In this document: positions 22,352 to 33,127 of the stretch, piece by piece | Layout of the letters: the number at the start of each line of letters is the position of its first letter | Numbering within the stretch: the first letter of the stretch is position 1 | NCBI GenBank assembly: GCA_028274465.1 | Contig: CM051455.1 | Location: 137,178,096-137,242,095, forward strand | DNA length: 64,000 bases | Direction: 5' to 3' | From: Plantago ovata | Taxonomy: Eukaryota > Streptophyta > Magnoliopsida > Lamiales > Plantaginaceae | Translations under genes and position numbers: made by a program | The notes under the pieces: generated by a model | What the model was told of the DNA's origin: nothing | The model's database searches: none | The model's input: only the letters and a program-made list of their open reading frames with translations

Positions 22352-22967
22352 CAGAAAAACCTCTACAAATTTTGGAGAAAACATTCGTGAGCTTAACAAC
22401 TTGATCACTAGTGTGTATTACCCACACAAAATGGATGTGAATCATTTTCCCTAGAGTGTTATAAAGTTCAAATCATTAAAAAAAAATAGTGACAGATAAC
22501 ATTCAAAATCATGTAGACAATGAAGTCGATGATGATTCAATTGCTTTGGAACTCCAGTCACTCAAAGGAAGCATTACAAGCGGCAACGACGACTCTTCAA
22601 AATTTTTTGTTGCAATATGAGAAGACCACACCACAACTCTTGAGTGCAATGGAGAGATTTAGAGACGATCTCAATATAAATTTGAAGTTCAACAAAAAAC
22701 AAGTGACGGTAGATTTATTTTTTACTAAAGAGTCTTAGAATTTTGAAGTGTATAACACACACACATATATATATATATATGTAACATTTTAGTAATTATT
22801 AATTTATCGTTTCATCGGGACTAAGAAGGGTTTCAAAAAAAATTATTATCTTATTATTTTATTGATTGGGGTCCAAATTTGTACTGGTTCCAAGTTAGGA
22901 ACGGATAAATTATTAGTTTTACTGAGGTTATTAATTTATCGAATATTAATTTACGGAGGTTTTACTG
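22352..22967 (+). mobile_element. Internally deleted pogo/Emigrant-like transposon, copy 1
   Basis: The left terminus cagaaaaacctctacaaat and the inverted right terminus ending ggaggttttactg resemble the Arabidopsis Emigrant/pogo terminal repeats (cagtaaaacctctataaatt, from memory). TA flanks both edges (22350-22351 and 22968-22969), as expected for a Tc1/mariner-type target. Inside, 22520-22738 is open and encodes a 72-residue transposase C-terminus (SKEALQAATTTLQNFLLQYE, ending in a VDLFFTKES tail like the ITDYF-type ends of pogo proteins). Everything upstream in the transposase is gone, so the copy is non-autonomous. An AT microsatellite lies near 22765-22780. Confidence 0.75.
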
Positions 22968-23063
22968 TATACGTTATGAACCTTCCGGGAGAGTAGAGAC
23001 TACGGATGTGAGCATCCATTCGAGTCACACAACTAGCAATTTATTTTTCAAGTTCTGTGAGTG

Positions 23064-23175
23064 GAATTTCAAGTTTTGTGAATGGGATGAATTCTTACAT
23101 ATGTAGTCTCTACTTTCCCGGGAAAGTAGAGACTACATATGTAAGAATTCATCCCATTCACAAAACTTGAAATTC
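23064..23175. repeat. Perfect 56-bp-arm palindrome without a loop
   Basis: The centre is cccggg at 23117-23122. The arms 23064-23119 and 23120-23175 read as exact reverse complements by manual comparison, with no spacer. It lies in the spacer of the larger inverted repeat. A related palindrome sits at 25100-25169. Confidence 0.9.
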
Positions 23176-23430
23176 TACTGGAGCCAACAACATTCATTCT
23201 TACCAAGAACCGCAAGGCATCGAAATCATTCTGCAATTTGGAAGCCTTACGCTGCAAATCAATATCCTGGCATTGCAGCGGCCAATTTTCCAGTAAAGAA
23301 GATAGTGCAATCCACGTACACTTCTTGTGATTCTAACGGAATGGTATATGTTATTTGAAGCCAGAATTTTGAGAAACCCAACTGCAACAGTAAGCTTGGT
23401 AGATCTTTTCCCCAAATCAGACTCCCTGCC
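23160..23430. repeat. Block repeated in inverse orientation at about 24830-25070
   Basis: From about 23160 the sequence (landmarks ggagccaacaacattcattc, ccgcaaggcatcg, ggccaattttccag) is the reverse complement of about 24830-25070. Both versions carry open frames on the strand reading DFDALRFLVRMNVVGSSRIS, but I recognise no domain. It could be captured host sequence or an internal part of an unrecognised transposon. Confidence 0.75.
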
Positions 23431-23505
23431 ATTCTTCTTATTCTTGTAGGTTCTTTTGTTTATAGCCACTGCATAAAAACAAACTAAATGAAACACTGCT
23501 TCTTA

Positions 23506-23572
23506 TGTTACAATGATGTGGTCGTTAACACATTTACAGTAACATAAGACGAACGACCACATCATTGTAACA
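23506..23572. repeat. 21-bp-arm stem-loop sharing sequence with UGT80 intron 3
   Basis: The arms 23506-23526 and 23552-23572 are exact reverse complements, with a 25-bp loop. The right side from the loop onward (taacataagacgaacgacc and the next 15 bases) matches UGT80 intron 3 near 18604-18637 with two differences in 34 bp. The loop motif recurs once more about 50 bp downstream. It may be a small foldback element present at both sites. Confidence 0.65.
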
Positions 23573-23724
23573 CCTCCCGTAGTCTCGTTAACACATTTAC
23601 AGTAACATAAGACGAACGAAACAAATCAGACTCCCTGCCATTCTTCTTATTCTTGCTAGTTGTGTGACTCGAATGGATGCTCACATTCATAGTCTGTACT
23701 CTCCCGGAAGGTTCATAACGTATA

Positions 23725-24252
23725 CAGTAAAACCTCCGTAAATTAATATTCGATAAATTAATAACCTCGGTAAAACTAATTATTTATCCGTTCCTAACTT
23801 GGAACCAGTACAAATTTGGACCCCAATCAATAAAATAATAAGATAATAATTTTTTTTGAAATCCTTCTTAGTCCCGACGAAACGATAAATTAATAATTAC
23901 TAAAATGTTACATATATATATATATGTGTGTGTTATACACTTCAAAATTCTAAGACTCTTTAGTAAAAAATAAATCTACCGTCACTTGTTTTTTGTTGAA
24001 CTTCAAATTTATATTGAGATCTTCTCTAAATCTCTCCATTGCACTCAAGAGTTGTGGTGTGGTCTTCTCATATTGCAACAAAAAATTTTGAAGAGTCGTC
24101 GTTGCCGCTTGTAATGCTTCCTTTGAGTGACTGGAGTTCCAAAGCAATTGAATCATCATCGACTTCATTTTCTACATGATTTTGAATGTTATCTGTCACT
24201 ATTTTTTTTTTTTTTAATGATTTGAACTTTATAACATTCTAGGAAAAATGAT
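23725..24252 (-). mobile_element. Pogo/Emigrant-like transposon, copy 2 (inverted)
   Basis: This is the inverted counterpart of copy 1. Its 3' terminal repeat (cagtaaaacctccgtaaatt) starts at 23725 after a TA. The minus-strand frame 24168-23950 encodes the same 72-residue transposase tail with one change (RDD to RED). The other terminus is missing: at about 24252 it joins copy 3 head to head. Confidence 0.75.
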
Positions 24253-24345
24253 TCACACAAAATGGATGTGAATCATTTTTCCTAGAGTGTTATAAAGTTC
24301 AAATTATTAAAAAAAAATAGTGACAGATAACATTCAAAATCATGT
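24180..24345. repeat. Head-to-head junction palindrome of pogo-like copies 2 and 3
   Basis: The arms run outward from an 11-bp loop near 24258-24268 for about 70 bp each. They include mirrored gtgaatcattttt and tttgaactttataaca segments and differ mainly in homopolymer length. The junction joins the two truncated 5' ends directly. Confidence 0.75.
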
Positions 24346-24708
24346 AGACAATGAAGTCGATGATGGTTCAATTGCTTTGGAACCCCAGTCACTCAAAGTA
24401 AGCATTACAAGCGGCAACGGCGACTCTTCAAAATTTTTTGTTGCAATATGAGAAGACCACACCACAACTCTTGAGTGCAATGGAGAGATTTAGAGACGAT
24501 CTCAATATAAATTTGAAGTTCAACAAAAAATAAGTGACGGTAGATTTATTTTTTACTAAAGAGTCTTAGAATTTTGAAGTGTATAACACACACACATATA
24601 TATATATATATATGTAACATTTTAGTAATTATTAATTTATCGTTTCGTCGCGACTAAGAAGGATTTCAAAAAAAATTATTATCTCATTATTTTATTGATT
24701 GGACTCTA
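24262..24708 (+). mobile_element. Pogo/Emigrant-like transposon, copy 3 (truncated both ends)
   Basis: This plus-oriented copy has the same internal sequence as copy 1, but the transposase-tail frame is broken: substitutions, including caa to taa, give an early stop. It lacks the right terminal repeat. At about 24703 it breaks into a ctagact-rich joint, and a short inverted piece of the missing part reappears at about 25169-25200. Confidence 0.7.
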
Positions 24709-25099
24709 GACTGTCTAGATAGTCTGTCTAGACTCTAGATGCATGTCTCATACAGAGGGAGTCAATAGATACAAGATCCTTTGTAAATAAATCTCTCAAA
24801 AGTTTGTTCCACAGTTATCCCTCAAAACAAAGACCACAAAGCTTACTGCTGCAGTTGGGTTTCTTCTGGGTTCAAATAACATATACCATTCCGTTAGAAT
24901 CACAAGAAGTGTTCGTGGATTGCACTATCTTCTTTACTGGAAAATTGGCCGCTGCAATGCCAGGATATTTGATTTGCAGCGTAAGGCTTCCAAATTGCAG
25001 AATGATTTCGATGCCTTGCGGTTCTTGGTGAGAATGAATGTTGTTGGCTCCAGTAGAATTTCAAGTTCTGTGAGTAGAAATTCAAGTTCTGTGAATGGG

Positions 25100-25169
25100 A
25101 TGAATTCTTACATACGTAGTCTCTACTGGACCTCCCGGAAAAGTAGAGACTACGTATGTAAGAATTCAT
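25100..25169. repeat. 28-bp-arm palindrome with 14-bp loop
   Basis: The arms 25100-25127 and 25142-25169 (both edges at the gaattc region) are exact reverse complements around ggacctcccggaaa. It is a derivative of the perfect palindrome at 23064-23175, with two base changes in the stem that are matched on both arms. Confidence 0.8.
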
Positions 25170-25437
25170 GGACCCCAATCAATAAAATAATAAGATAATA
25201 TTAGCTAGAGATGAAAATTAAATTGAAAAACAAATTCCAATTAACATTCTATCTATGAATACATATTAAGATATTAGTTGAATTTCGAAGTATTAATGAC
25301 TTTAATATACGTAAAATATATGGTTCATATTCATGGTACTTGCCAACGTACATGCATGCATTAAACAAGGGTTTAAATGGCTTTCAACATTGCAAAATTC
25401 GTTCGGCACATCAAACTAACTCAAGTGGTTTAAATAA

Positions 25438-26906
25438 GGGCGATTTACATATGGACCCCCTCTTATGCGACGTAATTACGATTTTTCCCCTGTTATGCAA
25501 ATATTTACATATCTTCCCTCCTTATGCACATTTAATTACACATAGGCCCACGACCTTGACTTTCGCCGCTCTTAATCCAAGAAATGTCTAATTTGCCCCC
25601 ACTGAAATATTTGATTCTTGGATGAGCCAAACAACTTATTTACACGTGCAAGGCACGTGGGGGCTGGATGTAATTACCATGGCATAAGAAGGGAACATAT
25701 GTAATTCTAATGGACTTTACCTACTAGCCGTTAGGGACTGTTTATAGCCGTTGGGATTCAAATTTTTGGCTATATATAGCCCCAAAAAACTGCCTTTTAT
25801 ATGTTTTTCTTGTGGTAAATGTAGTGTATCATTATAGGCAAATATTTTCCACTTGAATATGAGTGATTCCAATGTCTTAGGGCCTTTGGGAGGTGGAGGC
25901 TTATTAGCCCTTTCTCTAAACAGTCTTCTTCTAGCAGGAGGTTGCTCTTTCAAAGGCACCTCAAATTCTACATCAACACCACTACGCACCTTTTTACCTT
26001 TACCCTTAGCCTTTGGTGACACAGAACGTAAGGGCTCAACATAAGAAATGTCATATATGTGAAGAATACAGTCCTTAAATTCTTTATTTCTCTCAAACAT
26101 ACTTCTCACAGTCTCATCATTCACAAGTTGTATTTGTTCAGAAGAGTTCTCTACATCAGCAAATATCTTAAACGCAACATATTTACCAAAACCAAGCTTT
26201 TCATCAAGATCATCACACAGTCTCTCGAAATCGTACCTTGTGTGAGTGATGTCGAAAATATCATACATTTTGTCATCACAGTGTACTCGAATATTGTACT
26301 TGTTGTTCCTTCTCGCCATGACTGTAAACACAGAAACACAGAGAGTCGAAAACACTGTCAGAAAAAAACCCTAGGCGTATGAAATCAAATCCAAAAATTA
26401 CATACTTTTTCTACAATCAAAACACAGTTCCTACTAACCAAGATGTATAACATCATCCTATTGCTTCGAATTTTCAAAAAAAAATAAACAATTTTGATCG
26501 ACCACATTACCTTACAGATAACCCGCCGTTAAGCTCAATTTCACCAATGTATGTGCCCGATAGTCGACCCAGAATGAAATTACGGTAGTTACAGTTCTTC
26601 AAAACGTCGATTACATGGAGAATTTTGGGGGCGCAGTGGTTACGATATTGGAGGGAAGGGAGACGAACAGGGGAAGAAAGGAAAATAGGGCAATTATTAA
26701 TGAGGGAGTTATGAGAAAATAATAAAAGGGAAAAGGCTTAAAACGGCTAAAATTACTAAGGCCGTGTTTGGGAAGAGAAAGAGCAACAGTGGGAAATAAG
26801 CTGGTCAACCCAAACTGCTTATTTTGGGTCTGAATGTAAATGTTTGCATAAGAGGGTAAGAAATAGGGAGACGTCGCATAAGAGGGGGTCCAGACGTAAA
26901 ATTCCC
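25438..26906. mobile_element. Complete 1.47-kb MULE with 9-bp target duplications
   Basis: Terminal inverted repeats of about 37 bp bound the element; the innermost 20 bases of each, ending at the gcgacgt region, match perfectly. They are flanked by identical 9-bp direct repeats tttaaataa (25429-25437 and 26907-26915), the length made by Mutator-like elements. At 1469 bp it is too short for a full MURA transposase, so it is non-autonomous. It holds one minus-strand reading frame. It lies immediately beside pogo-like copy 4. Confidence 0.9.
25717..26319 (-). CDS. MULE-internal ORF, PB1-like N-terminal part of a transposase
   Basis: From ATG 26319 (MARRNNKYNIRVHCDD) the frame gives about 200 residues. 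The first 100 (acidic segments, then VENSSEQIQLVNDETVRSMF and CILHIYD) resemble the PB1-like domain that opens many plant MULE transposases. A basic linker (KAKGKGKKVR) and Pro/Arg-rich sequence follow; neither the DDE catalytic domain nor the SWIM zinc finger is present. An in-frame codon upstream (to 26355) allows a longer start, but MARR fits better. Function is unknown: it may be a leftover of an internally deleted transposase gene. It may be spliced, because the last 45 residues look unlike the rest. Confidence 0.55.
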   Translation of the reverse strand: MARRNNKYNIRVHCDDKMYDIFDITHTRYDFERLCDDLDEKLGFGKYVAFKIFADVENSSEQIQLVNDETVRSMFERNKEFKDCILHIYDISYVEPLRSVSPKAKGKGKKVRSGVDVEFEVPLKEQPPARRRLFRERANKPPPPKGPKTLESLIFKWKIFAYNDTLHLPQEKHIKGSFLGLYIAKNLNPNGYKQSLTASR

Positions 26907-26915
26907 TTTAAATAA

Positions 26916-27435
26916 TACAAATTTTGGAGAAGACATTCGTGAGCTTAACAACTTGATCACTGGTGTGTATTACCAACACAAAATGGACGTGAATCATTTT
27001 TCCTAGAGTGTTATAAAGTTCAAATCATTAAAAAAATAGTGACAGATAACATTCAAAATCATGTAGACAATGAAGTCGATGATGATTCAATTGCTTTGGA
27101 ACCCCAGTCACTCAAAGGAAGCATTACAAGCGGCAACGACGACTCTTCAAAATTTTTTGTTGCAATATGAGAAGACCACACCACAACTCTTGAGTGCAAT
27201 GGAGAGATTTAGAGACGATCTCAATATAAATTTGAAGTTCAACAAAAAAACAAGTGACGGTAAATTTATTTTTTACTAAAGAGTCTTAGAATTTTTGAAG
27301 TGTATAACACACATATATCCGTACACGTAAAACCTTTTTAAATTAATAAATTATTAATTTATCGATTATATAATATCTCATTAAATTAATAAAATATTCT
27401 CGTCCCAACATTATTATTTTATAGAGGTTTTACTG
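26916..27435 (+). mobile_element. Pogo/Emigrant-like transposon, copy 4
   Basis: It carries the internal sequence of copy 1, including a transposase-tail frame at 27070-27279 whose last codons are altered by an extra A. The right terminus ends tagaggttttactg at 27435. The left terminal repeat is missing next to the MULE target duplication. Inside the right end, about 27325-27435 looks like a separate 110-bp element (starts cgtaaaacctttttaaatta), possibly an Emigrant MITE nested in the tail. Confidence 0.65.
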
Positions 27436-28904
27436 CAGACAATGTGTTCGAAAAATTGTTGATGGCGAAACAAAACTTGACCACCCAAGTCTAATGTATA
27501 TGAATAACAATTGAATAAGTAGTATCGGAACTATTGGTAGTAGTATAGATTTCTAAAAGTTTGTTAAGGGAACAAATAATTAGTTAATTAACTACCGACA
27601 TGAGATACATGAATTATTTAACACACTCGTTAAATGGGTTTTAAAACAAATTCTTAAGTCTTCATAATTGCTTTAGTCAAGCTCTAATTTGCCATATCAT
27701 ATGTTTAATTATATATCACGTCCTTAACTAAGTTTATATTCACACATCAATTCCAATTTTGTTCTAAATTTAAGCTTCAATCCCCATAAGTTCTGGATAC
27801 ATTATAGATAGCACGCATTTTCTTACCTCGAAATATTAGTGAATGAAAATTTGTCAAGAACGTAATATATATTAAGTGTAAAAGTAAGCTTTTAACTTTT
27901 AAGCCAAAAAGTTTGTATATATGTGTAATAATAAATATAAATGTACCAATAACATAGAGAGTCGTGGTCCTAAAGTCTTAATTTTTCTATCACAAAGTTT
28001 AAGGTGAGCAAATAAGTAGTACTATACTGGATGATCGGAGTTTTAATAGTGGTACTGTGAACACTTGCAAATCAATACTATTCCACGAACAAGCTAAGTC
28101 AAATTTTGATAAAATATTATACAAGTTAACCCCAAAATTAAATGAATTTGACAATTGAGATCGATGCAAGCTGTTTAAATCTCACCATCACTAACAGCTA
28201 TCAGTCAATCTCACACTACTTCTAAATTTTTTGGGGAAAAAGAAAAATATACACCGCAGAAAACAACCCTTTCACAAAGTACCAAACAAATTGATCTTTA
28301 GTTTCATTAATTAATAACTAATGTCCGTTTGGAAAAATTAACTGTGACCACATATGATGCTAATCTGTTTTTTCATATTGTATTTTACTTTTGTCCGTTT
28401 CTTTAGATTGTTTATATCACAACTTTATTGTGGATACTACCACTAACTGAAACACCACACACATAAAGTGGTTGGTGACTAATCATAAATCTTTGATATA
28501 ATTTTTGAAATTGATTATTTTATTGACGGTTACCAAACAAATTTATTATAATGAAATCGAATTATATATTAGTAAAATAAAGTGACATATATTCACTTTT
28601 AGTCCAAAAATACCTCCATGTCTTTTTCAATTTCATGTTTAGAAAGAATAATAATCCCTATAAGTATCCACCACTACTAGTTTCATTCAATTTGTCCCAA
28701 CTCATGTACAGATGATCTGAATCAGATTTCTCCATCAAATATTTCCTCAAGGTATGTAAAAACAAACACACAATCCAATATATCTTTTCATAATTTCATT
28801 CATTCTAATTGTCATTAAATGTGTACTTGGTACAAATTCATTCCATTTGATATTTTGACCAACTCATTTAATTTCACCCGTTACATTTATCTAGTTCTCT
28901 AAAA
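27436..28904. other. AT-rich intergenic DNA upstream of the KOR-type gene
   Basis: The first 25 bp (cagacaatgtgttcg...) match, in reverse, the left flank of pogo-like copy 1 near 22318-22342. The rest is AT-rich with no coding frame. The KOR promoter and leader lie in the last few hundred bases; I could not choose a transcript start. Confidence 0.5.
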
Positions 28905-31900
28905 ATGCATAACCACTGGGGAGGATCATCATTTGAGATCAACAACAACGGCACCACCGATGACGACAACCGGAGGAACAACGCCGACTGGGACAGGGCG
29001 TCCGTGGCCCACCAGCATTCGCAGAATCTGGACGAGACGCAGCAGAGCTGGCTATTAGGCCCGGTTGATCCAAGCAAGAACAAGAAAAAGTACGTGGACC
29101 TTGGATGTGTCGTGTGCAGTCGCAAGGCCTTGAAATACACGTTCTGGGGCCTGGCGTTCGCGTTCGTGGTGATCGCGTTGCCGATTATCATTACCAAGTC
29201 TATTCCGAAGCATAAGGCCAAGCCGGCCCCGCCGGATAATTACTCGGTTGCACTGCACAAGGCGCTCCTATTCTTCAACGCCCAAAAATGTAAGTCTTGA
29301 CTAACTATGAGTTTTAGTGATTTTTTGCTAGTTGAAGAAGATTTTCATTTTGAAGTCAATGGTTAATTATGTGACTTTTTGAATTTTCACATCACAAGTC
29401 ATAACTTTTCTTGTGAGAATAATTATTTTATCTGATACACATTTAATCTAAGGATTTGAGATTTTCCCTTTTGAGATTTTTCCAAATTTCAGTTGATTAA
29501 AATTTGCTCTGTAGACAAAGTTCGTAAGTCAATTCAGTTTGAATAGTTTGTAATGGAACGGAGTAAGTATTACTATCGATATCTATGTCATCTCCTACGT
29601 AGAATCTGGACTTTGGCCACTCTAACTAACATGTTACATGCCAGTTGGATTGGTTGACCGGTTCTAATTGACCATTTGGATGGTCGAAACAGTCGGGTCG
29701 GGTCGCCCAGTCCAATCCATACCTTTTAAGCATTGATGAACGTGTCCTCCATATATGCAAGTCTAATTTCATCCAAATTGTGTCCTTATTTAAGATTTAT
29801 TTATTTATTTATTTTTTTAAAATGTTGCTGTAAATGGTGTAAAGAGTAAAACAATTAATTTCCAAAAGTCGTGTAAAATCCACATTGCTTGTCAAACAGC
29901 TCTCAACCTACCAACCATGGACTGAGTAAACGAGTGATAAAATTAATAAAAATGGTATAATTTGTATTGCTTATTTTTATTTGAGCATATAAAAATGGTA
30001 TAATTTGAAATCCATGGATCTTGATCTTGTAACAATTAATGGAAATACGTGTTCGTGATTATAATTAACTAATTAACGCATGTTAGGTGATGCACGACTT
30101 TATCACTACCACTTTTTTTAAATCAAATCGTCACTACTTACGCAATTATTAAAAATATTTTATTTTATTTTTTAAAGAAAGAATTTAGTTGACTTCTTCT
30201 TTAGCCCATATCACTATTGCACATGCTAGTTCAAATGTGTCACTTTTCGTACCTTCTTTTGTACTAATTATTCTCTAGGACTTTCATTGCATCTACAATT
30301 TTGGCTCTTATCGTGACAATGTATTTAAATATTATTAGGGTCAATTTGGATTTTGGATTTTATATTTTTGAACAAGAATGCAAGTAAGACATAGTTATGA
30401 ATTATGAGTAGTGAGTCTTGTGACCTATGATTGATTTAAAACTGACCAAATGGATGACAAATTTTGGTCATGAAGCTGGAAGATTGCCTAAGAACAATGG
30501 CTTCCCATGGAGAGGAAATTCAGGCCTACAAGACGGATCAGACCAGCCGGAGATCAAAGGAGGACTGGTCGGAGGATACTACGACGCGGGTGACAACATC
30601 AAGTTCCATTTCCCCATGTCTTTCTCCATGTCTATGCTTAGCTGGACCGTGATCGAGTATGAGCAGAAGTACCGGGCACTTGGAGAGTACGATCATGTCC
30701 GCGAGTTGATCAAATGGGGTACCGATTATCTGCTTCGTACCTTCAACTCATCCGCCACTAAGATCGACAAAATATTCTCTCAGGTTACGTATATTCCATC
30801 TCACCTAAAGCTCGAACTTGTAGTTCCGTTGAAATTAGCTTATTACAGTTTTTACCACGAATGTAGGTTGGATCAGCAAGAATTAACGGCACAACACCGG
30901 ATGATCACTTCTGCTGGACAAGGCCGGAAGACATGGACTACCCGCGTCCAACACTCGTTTCACAGGCGGGCCCTGACCTTGCGGGTGAGATGGCAGCCGC
31001 GCTAGCTTCTGCATCCATTGTGTTCCGTGACAACACGGCCTACTCAAAGAAACTGTCCGACGGAGCAGAAACACTCTGGGAGTTTGCCCGTGCGAACGGA
31101 AAAAGAACGCCCTATAGCCGAGGCAACCCTGATATCGAATATTACTATAACTCCACCGGCTACTACGATGAGTACATGTGGAGCGCGGCATGGTTGTTCT
31201 ACGCCACGGGCAATAAGACCTACTTTTCGTGGGCTACTAACCCGGGGTTCCCTAAGAACTCAAAAGCGTTCAATATGATAACAGATTTGAGTGTTTTGAG
31301 CTGGGATAACAAGTTGCCTGCCGCCATGCTACTCTTGACACGAATGCGAGTGTTCTTGAATCCTGGATATCCGTACGAGGAGACGTTGAGGAACTATCAT
31401 AATGTCACTGGACTAAACATGTGTTCTTACCTCCAGAGATACAATGTTTTCAACTTCACCAAAGGTATATTAATGTTACTCATGTTATACTTGTCAATGC
31501 GTATAAATCTGTACCCAAACTAAGTTGTGAAATGCTGTAGGCGGAATGATTGAGCTGAGTCGTGGAAGACCGCAGAATCTGCAGTACGTGGCGAACGCAG
31601 CGTTTCTGGCAACTCTGTTTGCTGATTACCTAAATGCTACCAATGTTCCAGGATGGTACTGTGGCCCTGATTTTTACTCACTCAATGTTCTGAAGAAGTT
31701 TGCCACCACCCAGGTATGTGCACTTTTAGTATCTCGCCAATTACGCTAGGCCTCATTATTGCCATATAAGCTTCTGACTCGAGGTTTTCACATTGTGTTC
31801 AATCTCCAGATGAATTACATACTAGGTGACAATCCGCGAAAAATGAGCTACGTAGTGGGATACGGAGACAAATACCCGACACACATACACCACCGTGCGG

Positions 31901-32211
31901 CATCAATCCCTCGTGACAGAACCAGGTACTCCTGTACTGGTGGACTACGGTGGCGTAACACTCGCTCTCCAAACCCAAACACCCTAACCGGTGCATTGGT
32001 TGGGGGTCCTGACAGTTTCGACCAGTTCAGAGATGTTCGAGCCAATTACAGCTACACCGAGCCTACACTAGCGGGTAATGCAGGACTTGTCGCGGCACTA
32101 GTAGCACTCACGTCTAGTGGCGGTGTTGGTGTAGACAAGAACTCGATTTTTGCAGGAGTACCGCCGTTGTACCAGAGCAGCCCACCCCCACCACCACCAT
32201 GGAGACCTTGA
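28905..32211 (+). CDS. KORRIGAN-type membrane endo-1,4-beta-glucanase (GH9A)
   Basis: This type-II membrane endoglucanase acts with cellulose synthase in wall formation. Five exons give 621 residues, the length of Arabidopsis KOR1: 28905-29289, 30476-30783, 30867-31464, 31541-31713, 31810-32211. The cytosolic N-terminus has the [12 protein letters not shown] motif; the anchor is about residues 77-98. GH9 residues are in place: Asp165 and Asp168 in YYDAGD, His516-Arg517 in HIHHR, and the acid Glu572 in [11 protein letters not shown]. The proline-rich end ([10 protein letters not shown]) is typical of class A. Residues [14 protein letters not shown] replace the Cys-containing CNGGCSDLAAEM of KOR1, so it is more likely a KOR2/KOR3-like paralogue. 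Exon 2 uses an unusual acceptor (tcatgaag), but frame and similarity require it. Confidence 0.92.
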
Positions 32212-33127
32212 GTTATATAGATAAATATATCATGATAACATTTGTTTCAAATTTTTTCTGTATAAAATATGGATTTGAATGTTCTACACTGTCTCAAATC
32301 AGTTATGTAAACCTTAATGTTGGTCTTAATTTTTAATTATGGGAACTTAACCAGTATGAAACCACCCCTTCTAGAGGATTGATTACAGAAGTAGAAGATT
32401 AGATATGCTGCTATAATGCTATGGCCTATAGGAAGAAGCCCATTAAAGAAGAGTAAATTTCATAACATATATACAGAATGATTAGTAAAAGAAGCAAAAA
32501 TATAGGAACTGGCAGAAACAGGCCTGAAATATACTTAAGGAGAGCAATGATATCTCCTTAATTTCCAGGGAATTGAATCAGTGCTTCAATCTTCAAAACT
32601 CCTACCGGAGATGAATCAATGCAATGTGGACACTTTAATCCTCCTGTTAAGGAACCTGAATCCTTCAAGACCCATTAATTCCTCCACTCCTATGGTAGAG
32701 TTGTTACAATGTTTTTCCCCAGGGAGCCTCCAAATCTTGATGTTGGACTCTTCATCCATCGTATTGGCAAGACAATTAAAAGAAAATTTTGACTCTTAAG
32801 TAGCATATCTTGTTCAAATTAAATTATGGTGGCAATATGTATAACAACTATGATATAAAGTATTAAATGGAATATTAAATGGCCTCGCCACTAGCTACTA
32901 TGTTGTGATGAAGATGGAGATGAATGACAATGCTTGTACATGTCTACTCATTTGTCACAAACACACATTCATTCCATCTGCTACTGTTACTATGCTGATT
33001 TCTCTTCTCCCAAACGTTAAATCGTGATCGATCTAACTAAGTAAGGTAGATCGATCACCCTTATATCTACTCCCAATCTCCCCTTCATGCAGGTACCCGA
33101 AGTCTTAGCTCCCACATAAGAACTTAC
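32212..33127. other. Intergenic DNA
   Basis: It includes the KOR-type 3' untranslated region. A 72-codon frame near 32581-32799 has no recognisable domain and is probably chance. No structured repeat was seen. Confidence 0.5.

Larger units (their letters stand above)
22438..24252. repeat. Large inverted repeat: two ~600-bp arms around a ~610-bp spacer
   Basis: Arm 1 (about 22438-23039) and arm 2 (about 23653-24252) are reverse complements along nearly their whole length. They cover the pogo-like sequence and about 70 bp beyond its right terminus, including the stretch from tacgttatgaacc to aactagcaa. Because flanking DNA is included, the structure arose by inverted duplication of the locus and not by two independent insertions. 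A transcript through it would fold into a long hairpin. Confidence 0.85.

Noticed and set aside
26059..26382. Plus-strand frame opposite the MULE ORF
   Set aside because: It is antisense to the better-supported minus-strand PB1-like frame and shows no domain.
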